From: Picocystis sp. L7
Taxonomy: Eukaryota; Chlorophyta; Picocystophyceae; Picocystales; Picocystaceae
Assembly (NCBI GenBank): GCA_020975725.1
Contig: QXJR01000025.1
Location: forward strand, 277,777-341,776
Length of the DNA: 64,000 nucleotides
Reading direction: 5' to 3'
A model generated the notes under the pieces. The model worked only from the letters and a program-made list of their open reading frames with translations, was not told the DNA's origin and did not search any database. Position 1 is the first letter of the stretch, and each line of letters begins with the position of its first letter. Below are positions 22,303 through 31,333 of the stretch, piece after piece. The translations under genes were made by a program, and so were the position numbers.

Positions 22303-24207
22303 GACAACATGCAACGCTCCATGACCTTGATAAAGAACCAGCATTGTAGGAAAGTTGCGATCCCCTTGCCGGTTGGGGCATAGGCAGGCAAAACTAGCCA
22401 CACGTGGATGTCTGCAAGAGGCAGGTGCAATATTCCCCGTTCCGAAAGGCGAGCCATGGCAAGCAATGAATTGTTGCAGAAAGGGCCTTTCTATTCTTCG
22501 ATTCAACGCACAATTTGGTGAACTGCTGAATCAGTATGGCGAAATAGGTTTTAAGGCAGCTGAAGAGTTTTTTATGATAAGGTGGCATATTTCTCTGACA
22601 CTACACACCAAAGGGGTACGCACGGAAAGATGCACAGCAAATGAAACATTTATAGAAAGCCAACTGAAATTGAATCCAAAAACTTCACTAGATCGCCCGC
22701 ATGCATTCAAGCACCCTCGGCTGGACCACAAGCCAACCAATATGACCAGGTTAGACCCAGAGCAATCTACTCGTTGACTCACAATGTACAGCCCTTTCTT
22801 TCGGTAGGTGCATTCAATCCCTCCCAATCGCCCAGGTGTTCAAGGGAAAGAGCTTTGCCACGCACCTAAGCACGGGATACACAGGCACGGCCGAAAGCTT
22901 CCCACTTCTCAATGGCATAACGTTCCTCACTGGAAAATGCCAGATCCAGAGCTTACCACAAGGGCAAAGCTTGTGCACTTCCTGTTTCGCGTGTGATGTT
23001 GGCAGCAACACAAAGCCCCAACGTCTTGCCTGCTTGCACAGGAGACAGTGGGCAGATGCTCCTGCCGGGCAAGACTTGCTGATGTTTATACACCCGCAGC
23101 ATGCCGTGGGATGCCAGCAGCATCTGCTGCACTGAAGGGGCTGCTCCACGCATTTCGATGGGTGGAAGAAAGCCACAGCATGATTCCATCAGTCTGCATA
23201 TCTTTGTTTTCGGTTCCTTTTTCCTGCTTTGGGAGATATCGGGGCCTGACTTTGCCTCTTCTGCAGAGACCAGCTCAACTTCGATCTACCAGATGGGATG
23301 GAAGTGTCACCTGATGGCATGGCACAGCCGGAGCCTGTCGAGTTCCGCTCACACGTGCTCCTGTCCTTGGCCCGTCCATGCAAGAGAGGCATTGTGGTTG
23401 GTGCCTTGTGCCACTGCTTTCCTTTTATCCTGGATGCACCATCTACCCCGTCTCTCGCCAAACCCTTCTTCGTATGGGGGATCGCCCCAGATCGCCCCAG
23501 ATCTTCGAAATCTACTTGCCTGGTCTCGTGGCCGTACGGTGGAGGCCCCTCGGATCGTCCGGCGGGGGCCTGCAGATGACCGTTACGACGGGAAGCCCGG
23601 GGAGGGGTCTCTCGATTGGAACGGGCTCGAGGTGCTACAGCTTATCCAACGTCCGTTCGGGTCCGATTCGCCTTGAAGACGAAGGCGGGAAAACCAAATA
23701 CGGTGGTCGGTCGGGGGAACTGGACCGTACACGCGGCTCGATCCGTACTCGCAGAGGACGGAGCCATCGTAGTCGGAGCAGTCTCCCCCGATCCTCTGCG
23801 GGTCGTGGGTTGGCGTTCGTCCCATCCTCGATGGCGGCTCCTCCCCCCAGCTTGGATCGCTCGTATCTTCCTGGATTCTCTCGGGGATACGCATTCGAAG
23901 ACGTGTCCCTTTCCAGGAAACACGTATCGCCTTCCCATTGGTCGAATTTGGGGCGGTGTCCGATCAGCAGGATCGTCACCACCGCCCATTGGTGGAATGG
24001 GACGCACGTGATCGTTCGTCCCACGTGGGACGGGTCGACCCCGGGTCCCGGTGCGCGTGGCGATTCGCTTTTCGGGGGAACCGACGGTGTCGGTTCGTCT
24101 CTTCAAAGCTTACGTGAGGATCAACAGAGCACCAGAATCGAAAGCAGTTGGTGCTTCGCGAGCACGAGAGCGTCTCGGCTGACACAACGTCGTCTGGAGG
24201 CGCGAAC
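22303..24207. other. Intergenic region and promoter of bZIP gene 3
   Basis: 22303-23400 is AT-richer and has no firm gene. A 191-codon plus frame (23101-23676) and a 120-codon minus frame (22814-23176) are unrecognised and overlap. From about 23600 the DNA is GC-rich. It has CACGTG at 24005-24010 and 24022-24027 (the latter in the 12-bp palindrome TCCCACGTGGGA) and two ATTGG (inverted CCAAT) motifs at about 23938 and 23990. Those lie within 300 bp of the bZIP 3 start. Confidence 0.5.
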
Positions 24208-24900
24208 ATGACCGCAGGCGAACGGCTCGAGGAGCAGCTGTTCGCCGAGATGTTGCGGGAGGCCAGGGCAGTGGAAGGGATGCAGCACTCCGCAGCCCAA
24301 CGCGAAAGGCTCCGCGAGCTCGTCGAAATGGAATGGATGCATGACCCAGACGTGCAACCGTCCGACGGGGAAGACGTGGAGCGAGCCACGAGGCTACCAC
24401 CCTACCATCTGCGATGGGTGCCCAGAGGGCTCCGACAAGAAGCAAGGGACACGGTCCAGGCAGGCACGGAGCACCCAGAACGAAGCAATTGGGAAAGGTC
24501 CAACTACACCAGCCATCCTTACCTCCCGAACCCACCAAGGATGGTGCTGCAGCCCGATGAGAACTGGCCACATGCAGGCACGAAGCAAACCACGGACATG
24601 AGAGGGACGTCCTCGGACAACGAGGAGGATCCATACGCAATCCTTTCCACCATCCAGGATCTGGAGGAACGTCGCAGGGTGAAGCGGCAGATTCGGAATC
24701 GTTTGAGCGCCAAGCGCGCAAGAGATCGCTCCAAGTCGAAGATGGAGGAGCTGCAACAGGAGAATCAAGCACTGAAAGAGGAAAACGCAAGGCTGAGCAC
24801 GCTAGTCGGGAAGCTTCATGGGCAGATGCTCCGCCACAACAGGTCGGCAGTGCCTACCAGCAATGTAGAAGAGAAGCGCAGCAGCGAGTTTCTCATCTAG
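24208..24900 (+). CDS. bZIP transcription factor 3
   Basis: A 230-aa bZIP protein. I start at ATG 24208 (A at -3), as the frame runs a little further upstream without an ATG. The acidic N-terminus is followed by the block EDPY..L..IQD.EER (140-155) shared with bZIP 2. The basic region (about 156-176) has Asn164-x7-Arg172 in NRLSAKRAR. A textbook zipper has leucines 182, 189, 196 and 203, with glutamates and glutamines between that favour a parallel dimer. It could homodimerise or pair with bZIP 1 or 2. The upstream palindromic G-box makes autoregulation or cross-regulation plausible but not shown. Confidence 0.92.
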   Translation: MTAGERLEEQLFAEMLREARAVEGMQHSAAQRERLRELVEMEWMHDPDVQPSDGEDVERATRLPPYHLRWVPRGLRQEARDTVQAGTEHPERSNWERSNYTSHPYLPNPPRMVLQPDENWPHAGTKQTTDMRGTSSDNEEDPYAILSTIQDLEERRRVKRQIRNRLSAKRARDRSKSKMEELQQENQALKEENARLSTLVGKLHGQMLRHNRSAVPTSNVEEKRSSEFLI

Positions 24901-25899
24901 CAATCAGAGTGCTGAGTTGAGCACGTCGGTGGGAAGCCCTTGTTCCTCATGTTTTCCCGATCTTCACATTTTTTACCCTCGTTTTTTTTAAAATGAAGGA
25001 TGACCATTGCTACTGCGGACGTGGTGTTCCCAATTCTGGCTGTAAGTGCAATATTCTTTTGATTAGTCTTCGTCAGCTGCACTAGGATGGATCCATGATG
25101 CCGACCGGTATTTCTCTACGAGGAAAAAGCAACAAGCTGCCATTGACAGACGGGGAGGGGGGGTCTACGTCGAGTAGGAAGATACCGACTGCTGCCTGAA
25201 GCTTCGTTCCTTGGCCTCGCCAAGGGCAAGTTCGCGCCTCATTTGGTCGGCACGTCTCTAATGCAGCAAGGGGAATTGGAATGTCTTCTCGAAACAAAGT
25301 CAGAAAGGTGCAGGAGTACGCTTGACCGGGATTCAACGCCCCTCATACCACCTGGGACGAATTTGCATCCCAGAGAATTGTTTCTGCCTGTCTCACAGGC
25401 CAGAGAAGGATCCTAGCCGCACTTCCCTTTCCCTCTGCACGGGATCCCATGTGTTTGCTCGACATGTCGCATCCATTTCGTCCTTTCCACGGTCTCGGCG
25501 GCAAGTCCTACTTGGTGTTCGGCACCATAGATCCTTGCAGTTTTCGATGGCTTAGGCAAAGGACCGTACCAACATGGAACGTTGTAACGCAGGATGTAAG
25601 TTTCTGGGGAGGACTCGGCCCTAGTTCAAACTGTCCCTGGTGGTGGATCCTGGCTCCACCTGGGGACCGCTTGGGCAGAAGGGTCTACGATTCCGGAACC
25701 CCAACCCAGCCTTGGAAGAAGCAGGCCCCAAAGCCATCCCGAGCTCCCACCAGCCAATCCCATCCCTCCACTGACTCCGAGATGGAGTTCGTTCCGCTTG
25801 TTGATTGGCGCGCTGGCACACTTTTCCTAGATTTCCATTGGCGGATCGGGAAACTCCTGCCCGTCGATTGGTCAGTTTCGGGACGTGCGTCTGGACGCC
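24901..25899. promoter_or_regulatory. Intergenic region with CCAAT-box triplet
   Basis: The first ~500 bp shows nothing clear. Immediately before the CBM48 gene, three ATTGG (CCAAT on the minus strand) pentamers lie at 25804-25808, 25837-25841 and 25867-25871, spaced 33 and 30 bp and ending 29 bp before the start codon. Unlike most neighbours, this promoter has no CACGTG motif. Overlapping open frames on both strands are judged to be shadows. Confidence 0.5.
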
Positions 25900-26643
25900 A
25901 TGCGCGTGGCATGCCGCGCCTCCGCCACTCCGCCATCGCCTCGCGAGCCGGATGGAGACCTTCAGGCGCGCCTTCGACGTCTTCAGGAGGCGCAGAGACG
26001 TTCCCAGGAGCTCCTGCGAGCGGCTCGGGACGCCATCGGCGGAGGAAGCGCGCCTGCAGCGGCGAAACGGACGCGCCGACGCGAAGCAGCGCACACGGAT
26101 GCACGCGCCGCCATGGCCAAGCGGCTCAGCGCGGCCAACGGGTACGCCAGGCACCTGGAACGGAAGCTGAAAGACAAGGAAGACGTGCTGCTGCGGACCA
26201 AACGGAGCACGCGCGCCGGTGCGGCCGAGGTGGCTCGATGCCTGCAGCAAGCCGGCCAAACGCACCGATCGCTGGTCGACGGCGACGTGCGCGAGGCGAT
26301 GGCGAGGTGCGAACGCCTGCAGGAGAGGCTTCGTGTGCTGCAGGAATCGATGGAGGCGCAGGAACAAGAAGTGGACCTGGTGCGTGTGCGACAAGTGCCC
26401 GTGGAATGGCACGGGATGGCCCAAGACGTCTGTGTCATGGGATCCTTCGACAACTGGACGAAAGGGGTACACATGTCGCCTGAATACTCGGGAAGCCACA
26501 ACGTGTTCCGTGGTGAACTGCTGCTCATGCCAGGTAGGTACGAAATCAAGTTCCTCGTGGACGGCGTGTGGCACCTCGCACCTCACTGGCCTGCCACGGT
26601 GCAAGACCCTTTGCTGGGAAACAACATCCTCATCGTGGAGTAG
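25900..26643 (+). CDS. Coiled-coil CBM48 (glycogen/starch-binding) protein, PTST-like
   Basis: A 247-aa protein. The first ~160 residues are Arg/Ala/Glu/Gln-rich and predicted helical coiled coil. The C-terminal ~80 residues are a CBM48/AMPK-type carbohydrate-binding module: WHGMA..VCVMGSFDNWTKG, then LLLMPGRYEIKFLVDG, then NNILIVE. The aromatic Trp in FDNW and the RYEIKF strand are family hallmarks. The layout coiled coil then CBM48 is that of plant PROTEIN TARGETING TO STARCH (PTST) proteins, which carry synthases to starch. I therefore infer a role in storage-glucan metabolism. The N-terminus is basic and may hold a targeting peptide. The start is ATG 25900; the frame runs 15 bp further only through a GTG. 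AMPK-beta is less likely, since its C-terminal interaction domain is missing. Confidence 0.82.
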   Translation: MRVACRASATPPSPREPDGDLQARLRRLQEAQRRSQELLRAARDAIGGGSAPAAAKRTRRREAAHTDARAAMAKRLSAANGYARHLERKLKDKEDVLLRTKRSTRAGAAEVARCLQQAGQTHRSLVDGDVREAMARCERLQERLRVLQESMEAQEQEVDLVRVRQVPVEWHGMAQDVCVMGSFDNWTKGVHMSPEYSGSHNVFRGELLLMPGRYEIKFLVDGVWHLAPHWPATVQDPLLGNNILIVE

Positions 26644-28274
26644 TGCATGGTGGCAGTTCCCAAAAGCGCCAACGATGGCCATCCCAGAGAGAATCGGCAC
26701 TTTGAAAATTCCGGATATCGCACAGAAGCGCACGACAGTTTTGTTTGAATAAGATCGGTGCACCCTCCCGTTCGGGCTGGCTGGTAATACATGATTCCTT
26801 GTGCCGAGATGCGTGGAACTTTGATTCGATGCACAACCCTGAACCTCTGCATACTTATGGTGAACCGCGATTCTGTAGTCCAAAGCGTACAAGCAACCAG
26901 CCCGACGGGTTCCTTCGGTTCTCGCTGGAATTACGGATCGGGCTACGTCCGTCTCACTGGCCTCGCAAATGTGCTCTGTACAGGGAGCAAAGAGAGTGCG
27001 ACATGGTTGTTCACACAACGAAGATGCAAGCACAGACGCATACAATACGTGGTGTAGGATTGCCAGCTGCCAAGATCTCTGCAGAAAGCGCTGATCGTGG
27101 GCCTAGTGAGACCTCAGTCCGTGTGACCAGGTCAATATCGTCCATGCGCAATGGCATCGATGAAGCGTGCACAAGTGAATACTGGCAGAACAATTCTTAG
27201 CAAGCTGCTCGCTTTCATTCGTGTGATGATGTAATCATCGGCAAATCACTTGCCGCGATTTCAGTTCACTTCATAAAATCCTCTTTGCAAGGAGGCAGAG
27301 ATGCTGGACGGGCATCTTCGCAGTTCACCAATGCCTCGTATACAGGGACATTTCCATAGTCAGATCTGTGCTTAAACAACCTTGGCGTTGGCTGTTCAAA
27401 CCAGAAAAGCCAATGGTCACGTGCGCATGGATCTTCCATAGAACCTTGGATCTCTCACGCGCCACAAGCATTGCTACAGTGTGGCCAAGACAAGTCCTAA
27501 GACGGACTATCGGAAAGAATTCGTCTCTCAGGTATGTTGGATGCATCATTCAAGTGCAACTCTTGATGCCTTTACAGCATGCCTCTTGTTGGGAGCACCG
27601 AGGGCACACTGGTTCCCCGACTCTTTCAACACCTGGACGCGTGTGTCGTTGAGTACCTGCACCTACGGGGTGTGTCCTCTTGCCTTCTGTGTCAATTGTT
27701 CAGCTGTCATCTGCAGACATCATAATGATGTTTCCTGCACGAGGCCATGGGCATGGTCTCCACCGGCCATCGATGAGCAATCCATGACACAAAGTCATGC
27801 CAGCAAACTTTTTTCTCATAAAAGTATGGAAGAGGTCCACCATCCCAGCCATTTTTGAATCCTGCACAAGGGTAGTTTCCTATCGGGAAGAGAAGCTGTT
27901 CTTCCTGTCTTCTGCTTTTCAAATTCTACCTTGGGCATCCTGCTTCCGACAACGTGACCAGGCATCACACTCCACCCCCACCTGTCCTTGCCGCCCTGGT
28001 GGTTAACTTCGAGTTCCTTTCTCTCAGGCCCCGACGATGCCATGAGTTAAGTAAGGCGGTTGCGACGGAAGCTCCTATCCAGTTCCTCGGAACGATCCGA
28101 ACCGGTCTCCCCTGCCAATCCCTCACGAACCCGATCCACCGGTCCGGTTTCCTCGGAACGATCCGAACCGATCCCCCCCTGCCAATCGCTCACGAACCAC
28201 CCCCCCGGACCGGGGGGACACGCATCCGAGGGGACACGTGTCCCCGACGGTTGATCGGCTGTAGCAGAGCTCGG
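26644..28274. promoter_or_regulatory. Intergenic region with duplicated promoter block and 16-bp G-box palindrome
   Basis: 26644-27950 has no firm gene; a 151-codon plus frame from 26745 lacks an ATG at its start. A 66-bp direct repeat begins at 28083 and 28149 (each starting TTCCTCGGAACGATCCGAACCG), and each copy has a CCAAT box (28115-28119 and 28182-28186). Just downstream, 28230-28245 is a perfect 16-bp palindrome, GGGGACACGTGTCCCC, centred on a G-box, 30 bp before the ATG at 28275. This is a well-defined promoter for the kinase gene. Confidence 0.6.
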
Positions 28275-28898
28275 ATGCATGCTGCGCGTGCTGCGCTCAT
28301 TCCACGCCTGTCCGTCACACGAAGGCGCTTGCGTGCCGCGATGGCGAGCGGAAAAGACAAGGCAGAAGTGCAGGTGGACGAAAGCCTCGGGCTGGAGCTC
28401 GTGGCCCTGGAAAACGAACGTGGCGTAGGCCTCATCGTCGGCATGGCGCACTTCATCAAAACCGTGGAAGACCTCCAGGAAGCGTTGGCGGGATCCGTGC
28501 CGAACGCACGATTCGGCGTGGGATTCTGCGAAGCGTCTGGAGATCGACTGGTGCGCTGGGATGGGAACGTGAAAGATCTGGCGAAGCTGGCTCGGGATTA
28601 CGCCATGCAGATCAACTGTGGACATGCATTCGTTTGTTGCATTGAAAATTGCTTTCCAGTACATGTGCTCAACGCCATCAAAGCCGTGCCAGAGGTTACC
28701 ACGGTCTACTGTGCTACCAACAATCCCCTCATGATCGTTGTGGCCAATGCCACCAGCAAATTCCACACCGGAAGAGGAATTATGGGTGTCGTGGACGGAC
28801 GGGCATGCGTGGGCGTCGAGGAACAAGAGCAGCAAGGTGGTCGGAGAAAGCTTCTGCAGGACATTGGGTTGAAATTTGGACCCAATTACGAGAAATGA
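28275..28898 (+). CDS. Adenosine-specific kinase (PF04008-type), possible organelle presequence
   Basis: Resembles the archaeal/bacterial adenosine-specific kinase family (formerly DUF355). The core begins about residue 30, with GLIVGMAHFIKTVEDL, then FGVGFCEASG.RLVRWDGN, HAFVCCIENCFPVHVLNAIK..PEV..VYCAT.NP, and RGIMGVVDG near the end. These blocks match the family in order. The prokaryotic proteins are about 160 aa; this one is 207 aa. The extra N-terminus (from ATG 28275 to the inner ATG at 28341) is Arg/Ala-rich, has no acidic residue, and looks like a mitochondrial or plastid targeting peptide. Without it the protein would be 185 aa. The distribution suggests an old transfer from prokaryotes (inference). 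The physiological reaction is poorly known even in prokaryotes. Confidence 0.85.
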   Translation: MHAARAALIPRLSVTRRRLRAAMASGKDKAEVQVDESLGLELVALENERGVGLIVGMAHFIKTVEDLQEALAGSVPNARFGVGFCEASGDRLVRWDGNVKDLAKLARDYAMQINCGHAFVCCIENCFPVHVLNAIKAVPEVTTVYCATNNPLMIVVANATSKFHTGRGIMGVVDGRACVGVEEQEQQGGRRKLLQDIGLKFGPNYEK

Positions 28899-29353
28899 GT
28901 TGATGTTACATGCCTGACGGCAAATGGAATGTTCAGGAACAAGTTCGATTTCTTCACTGGAACTCTACCTATGGACGCATCCATTAGAGCCTTAGAGATC
29001 CGGCTCCGGTAGGACGATCTTCATGGAGTGGATGTATCTTGCCTTTTGTACCCTCAGAGTAAGGGTGAGGGCTCTTTAGCATTGTTACTTGATGGTCTTA
29101 GCCATGCTCTCTGCCATCCTTGACTGCTTAGAGTGTGTGAGAATGTTACCAAGGGTCTCAAGGGATATGGACAACTTGACCTTTTTGTAGGTAAAGATAA
29201 AGATGTCAATTTGAATTTGCCCTCTGTCAAAAAAACCATGGGACTGCAGGCCTTGCCTGCGCTGGAATCTAATAATCTTTCCATTTGGTACGTGACTGAT
29301 CTGTTTTAGGACATCAAACCTTCGTCCAGAAGAACTACCTACTTTGGATCTGT
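28899..29353. other. Convergent intergenic region
   Basis: Holds the 3' ends of the kinase gene and the minus-strand expansin copy A. A 76-codon minus frame (29054-29284) is unrecognised. Nothing else is seen. Confidence 0.45.
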
Positions 29354-31318
29354 CTAAAAGCCAGCGACCACATTTTTGCCAACCAACGAAAGAACAATCC
29401 ACTGCATTACATCCGTGTTCCACTCCAGGAGCTGGTTTGTTCGCTTGGACAGCACCACCTCCCCCAGACCCTCCAACGAATGAGGATACAGGGACTCCGT
29501 GGTGCCAAACACAGGGACGTCCACACGGACCAACTGCCGCTCCATCCATTGCCACTCCGTCCCGTTGTGGGAGGCCACCTTGGAGCCCGTCCAGTCCAAC
29601 AGCGAAGAACCCTCCATCCCCACCAGGGCATAGCGAAGCGACTCGTTCGAGCTGGCAAACACCAACCCAAGCAGGCTCTCTCCCCCCACCTCCAAAGCCT
29701 GGGGCTGTGCAAGCCCTTCTCTGGCATTCGGCAATGGGTTCGGGCGAGCATCTCCCGCCAACCGCCACCCAAGCGCCGAGGAGGAGTACTGGAGGAGCTT
29801 GCCAGAGGACAACTGGGCGTACTCCCCCACGCCGTCCAACTGTAGAAGCACAGCGTCCGCATGGAGAAGACCCTCAAAGTGCACCGCATCACGTCCAAGG
29901 CCGGCCGCATGAGAGGCAGCGCCCGCCGTTTGCATGAGGGTCGCCACTTGATGATGGGTCAGGTCAAATGGATCCCGCAAGGGAGAGCTCTCCCGGGACC
30001 CCACCAACGGTTGTCCATGGGATGGTCTCTGGAGCGGACGTAGCACGTGGTCCACTTCCAGCACTTGGATGGATCCACACTGAATGCGCACGGGGGAAAC
30101 GAGGCGGGCGTACCCGTCCAGGGTCACCTCGGCGGGGCGTTGAGGCAGCTGCAGTTCCGTCTCGTTGGACTGGACCGGGGCGCTCACCCACAGGTGGTGC
30201 CCCGAGGCGGTTTCCAGGATGGATTCCCCCAAAAAGGTACGCACCAGATGCGAAGGGGTCCAGCCACGGATCACCACGTGATAGGAGACCACCTCCTGCG
30301 CGTCTGGGGAGGATGCCCATGCCTCGGGCGTCTGACCCCTGGCGTGGGCGTGTTCTCGGATGGCCTGCGGGGAAGGCACCAGGACCAAGGCCACCCGAGA
30401 CAAAGGCATTGTCTGGGTAAGATTGGTGCGCTCCAGCATGCCGGCAAAGAGATCGTACCCCATGGCGCGGAGACCCATCTCCAGGCTGCAACCCGTGCTT
30501 TGCCAGGAGAAGAAGAGATCGTTGGATTGTCTGCCCGAGTCCAAATCGAAGTTCCTTCCAAAGCCATACACACCTGCCCGCTGGGAGCGGATCACATTGC
30601 CTCGAGAACGAACGCGATTGCCAGTTGTATCAAACAGGCGGAACCGAATGGGCAGGACCAACCTTCCCGTGAGTTCAAAGGTAGCGCCCCACGTCTTTCT
30701 CATGGTCGTCCAACCTCGCTGACCCTTTTTGCCCATTCCAATTCGGACCTTTCGTATCTCTGCACTTCCTGCCACCCTGTACATGCGCAGTCTGATCCAG
30801 TTGTCTCGAAATTGATCGACTTGCACTTGGATGTTTCCGGGCGGGGTGCACTCCACCTGTCGGTACCGCATGTAGAAGTTTCCCACGGAAGCCGGGGCCA
30901 TCTCTTCGAAGGTCAAGGCCTGTAGATCGACGTGATCGTCACGACACTCTGGGCACTTGTCTGTGACCACCACCTGCACCCGGGATCCGGGGTAGCATCG
31001 ATTGTCGTCGCATTCCAATTCCAAGCAGGATCCGCAGCCTTCCACGGGGCCTTGATGCTGGGGGAGTCGCACGGAGATGCCGGCCACTTTCCAATGGGGC
31101 CATTCGTCGGGGTCCAGCCGTCCGTATCCACAGCTGCCTTCCAAGGTTCCAAAGCTGGGTGTTTGTGGATTCATGCCATCGGGTCTACCACCGTAGAAGG
31201 TGGTGTATCCTCTCCTCCATGAGGTGATGGCTTTTTGGGCCACCACGCCACGGCGGTGGTGGTGCAACCACAAGGAGATCCAGAACAGGACCAGGGACAG
31301 GTGGCGTGCACCTTCCAT
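29354..31318 (-). CDS. Expansin-like / fasciclin secreted protein, copy A
   Basis: A 654-aa secreted protein. A signal peptide (about 1-27) is followed by a six-stranded double-psi beta-barrel (about 37-160) with GYTTFYGG, CGYGR, EGCGSC, VVVTDKCPEC and HVDL (His129, Asp131). A CBM63-like polysaccharide-binding domain (about 162-245) has the WGATFEL core. A fasciclin-like domain (about 270-440) has the PS..I.E..., EVVSYHVV and DGYARLV signatures, and an unrecognised C-terminal domain follows. Expansins loosen walls without hydrolysis; fasciclin domains mediate adhesion. It is nearly identical to copy B, except at residues 187-234, where 23 of 48 residues differ, and in the last few residues (ends LVGKNVVAGF). 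Where paralogue C has the usual HFD, this has HVD. Its cassette is basic. Confidence 0.88.
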   Translation of the reverse strand: MEGARHLSLVLFWISLWLHHHRRGVVAQKAITSWRRGYTTFYGGRPDGMNPQTPSFGTLEGSCGYGRLDPDEWPHWKVAGISVRLPQHQGPVEGCGSCLELECDDNRCYPGSRVQVVVTDKCPECRDDHVDLQALTFEEMAPASVGNFYMRYRQVECTPPGNIQVQVDQFRDNWIRLRMYRVAGSAEIRKVRIGMGKKGQRGWTTMRKTWGATFELTGRLVLPIRFRLFDTTGNRVRSRGNVIRSQRAGVYGFGRNFDLDSGRQSNDLFFSWQSTGCSLEMGLRAMGYDLFAGMLERTNLTQTMPLSRVALVLVPSPQAIREHAHARGQTPEAWASSPDAQEVVSYHVVIRGWTPSHLVRTFLGESILETASGHHLWVSAPVQSNETELQLPQRPAEVTLDGYARLVSPVRIQCGSIQVLEVDHVLRPLQRPSHGQPLVGSRESSPLRDPFDLTHHQVATLMQTAGAASHAAGLGRDAVHFEGLLHADAVLLQLDGVGEYAQLSSGKLLQYSSSALGWRLAGDARPNPLPNAREGLAQPQALEVGGESLLGLVFASSNESLRYALVGMEGSSLLDWTGSKVASHNGTEWQWMERQLVRVDVPVFGTTESLYPHSLEGLGEVVLSKRTNQLLEWNTDVMQWIVLSLVGKNVVAGF

Positions 31319-31333
31319 GATCCAAAAACGCGA
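29394..31333. repeat. 1.94-kb duplicated block, copy A
   Basis: This block recurs at 33164-35103 with a constant offset of 3,770 bp and no net indel. By eye the copies are identical apart from the cassette at 30624-30755 and one base at 29476 (Leu or Met codon). The match begins about 15 bp upstream of the start codon and ends about 13 codons before the stop, so flanking DNA is not shared. Confidence 0.9.
30624..30755 (-). other. Divergent cassette of copy A (CBM63-like domain)
   Basis: Aligned by eye to 34394-34525, this 132-bp stretch differs at about 51 positions, while about 1.8 kb around it differs at one. The middle (a GAGTTCAAAG segment and neighbours, encoding WGATFELTG) stays conserved, so the changes fall in two sub-blocks either side of the domain core. 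Confidence 0.88.
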
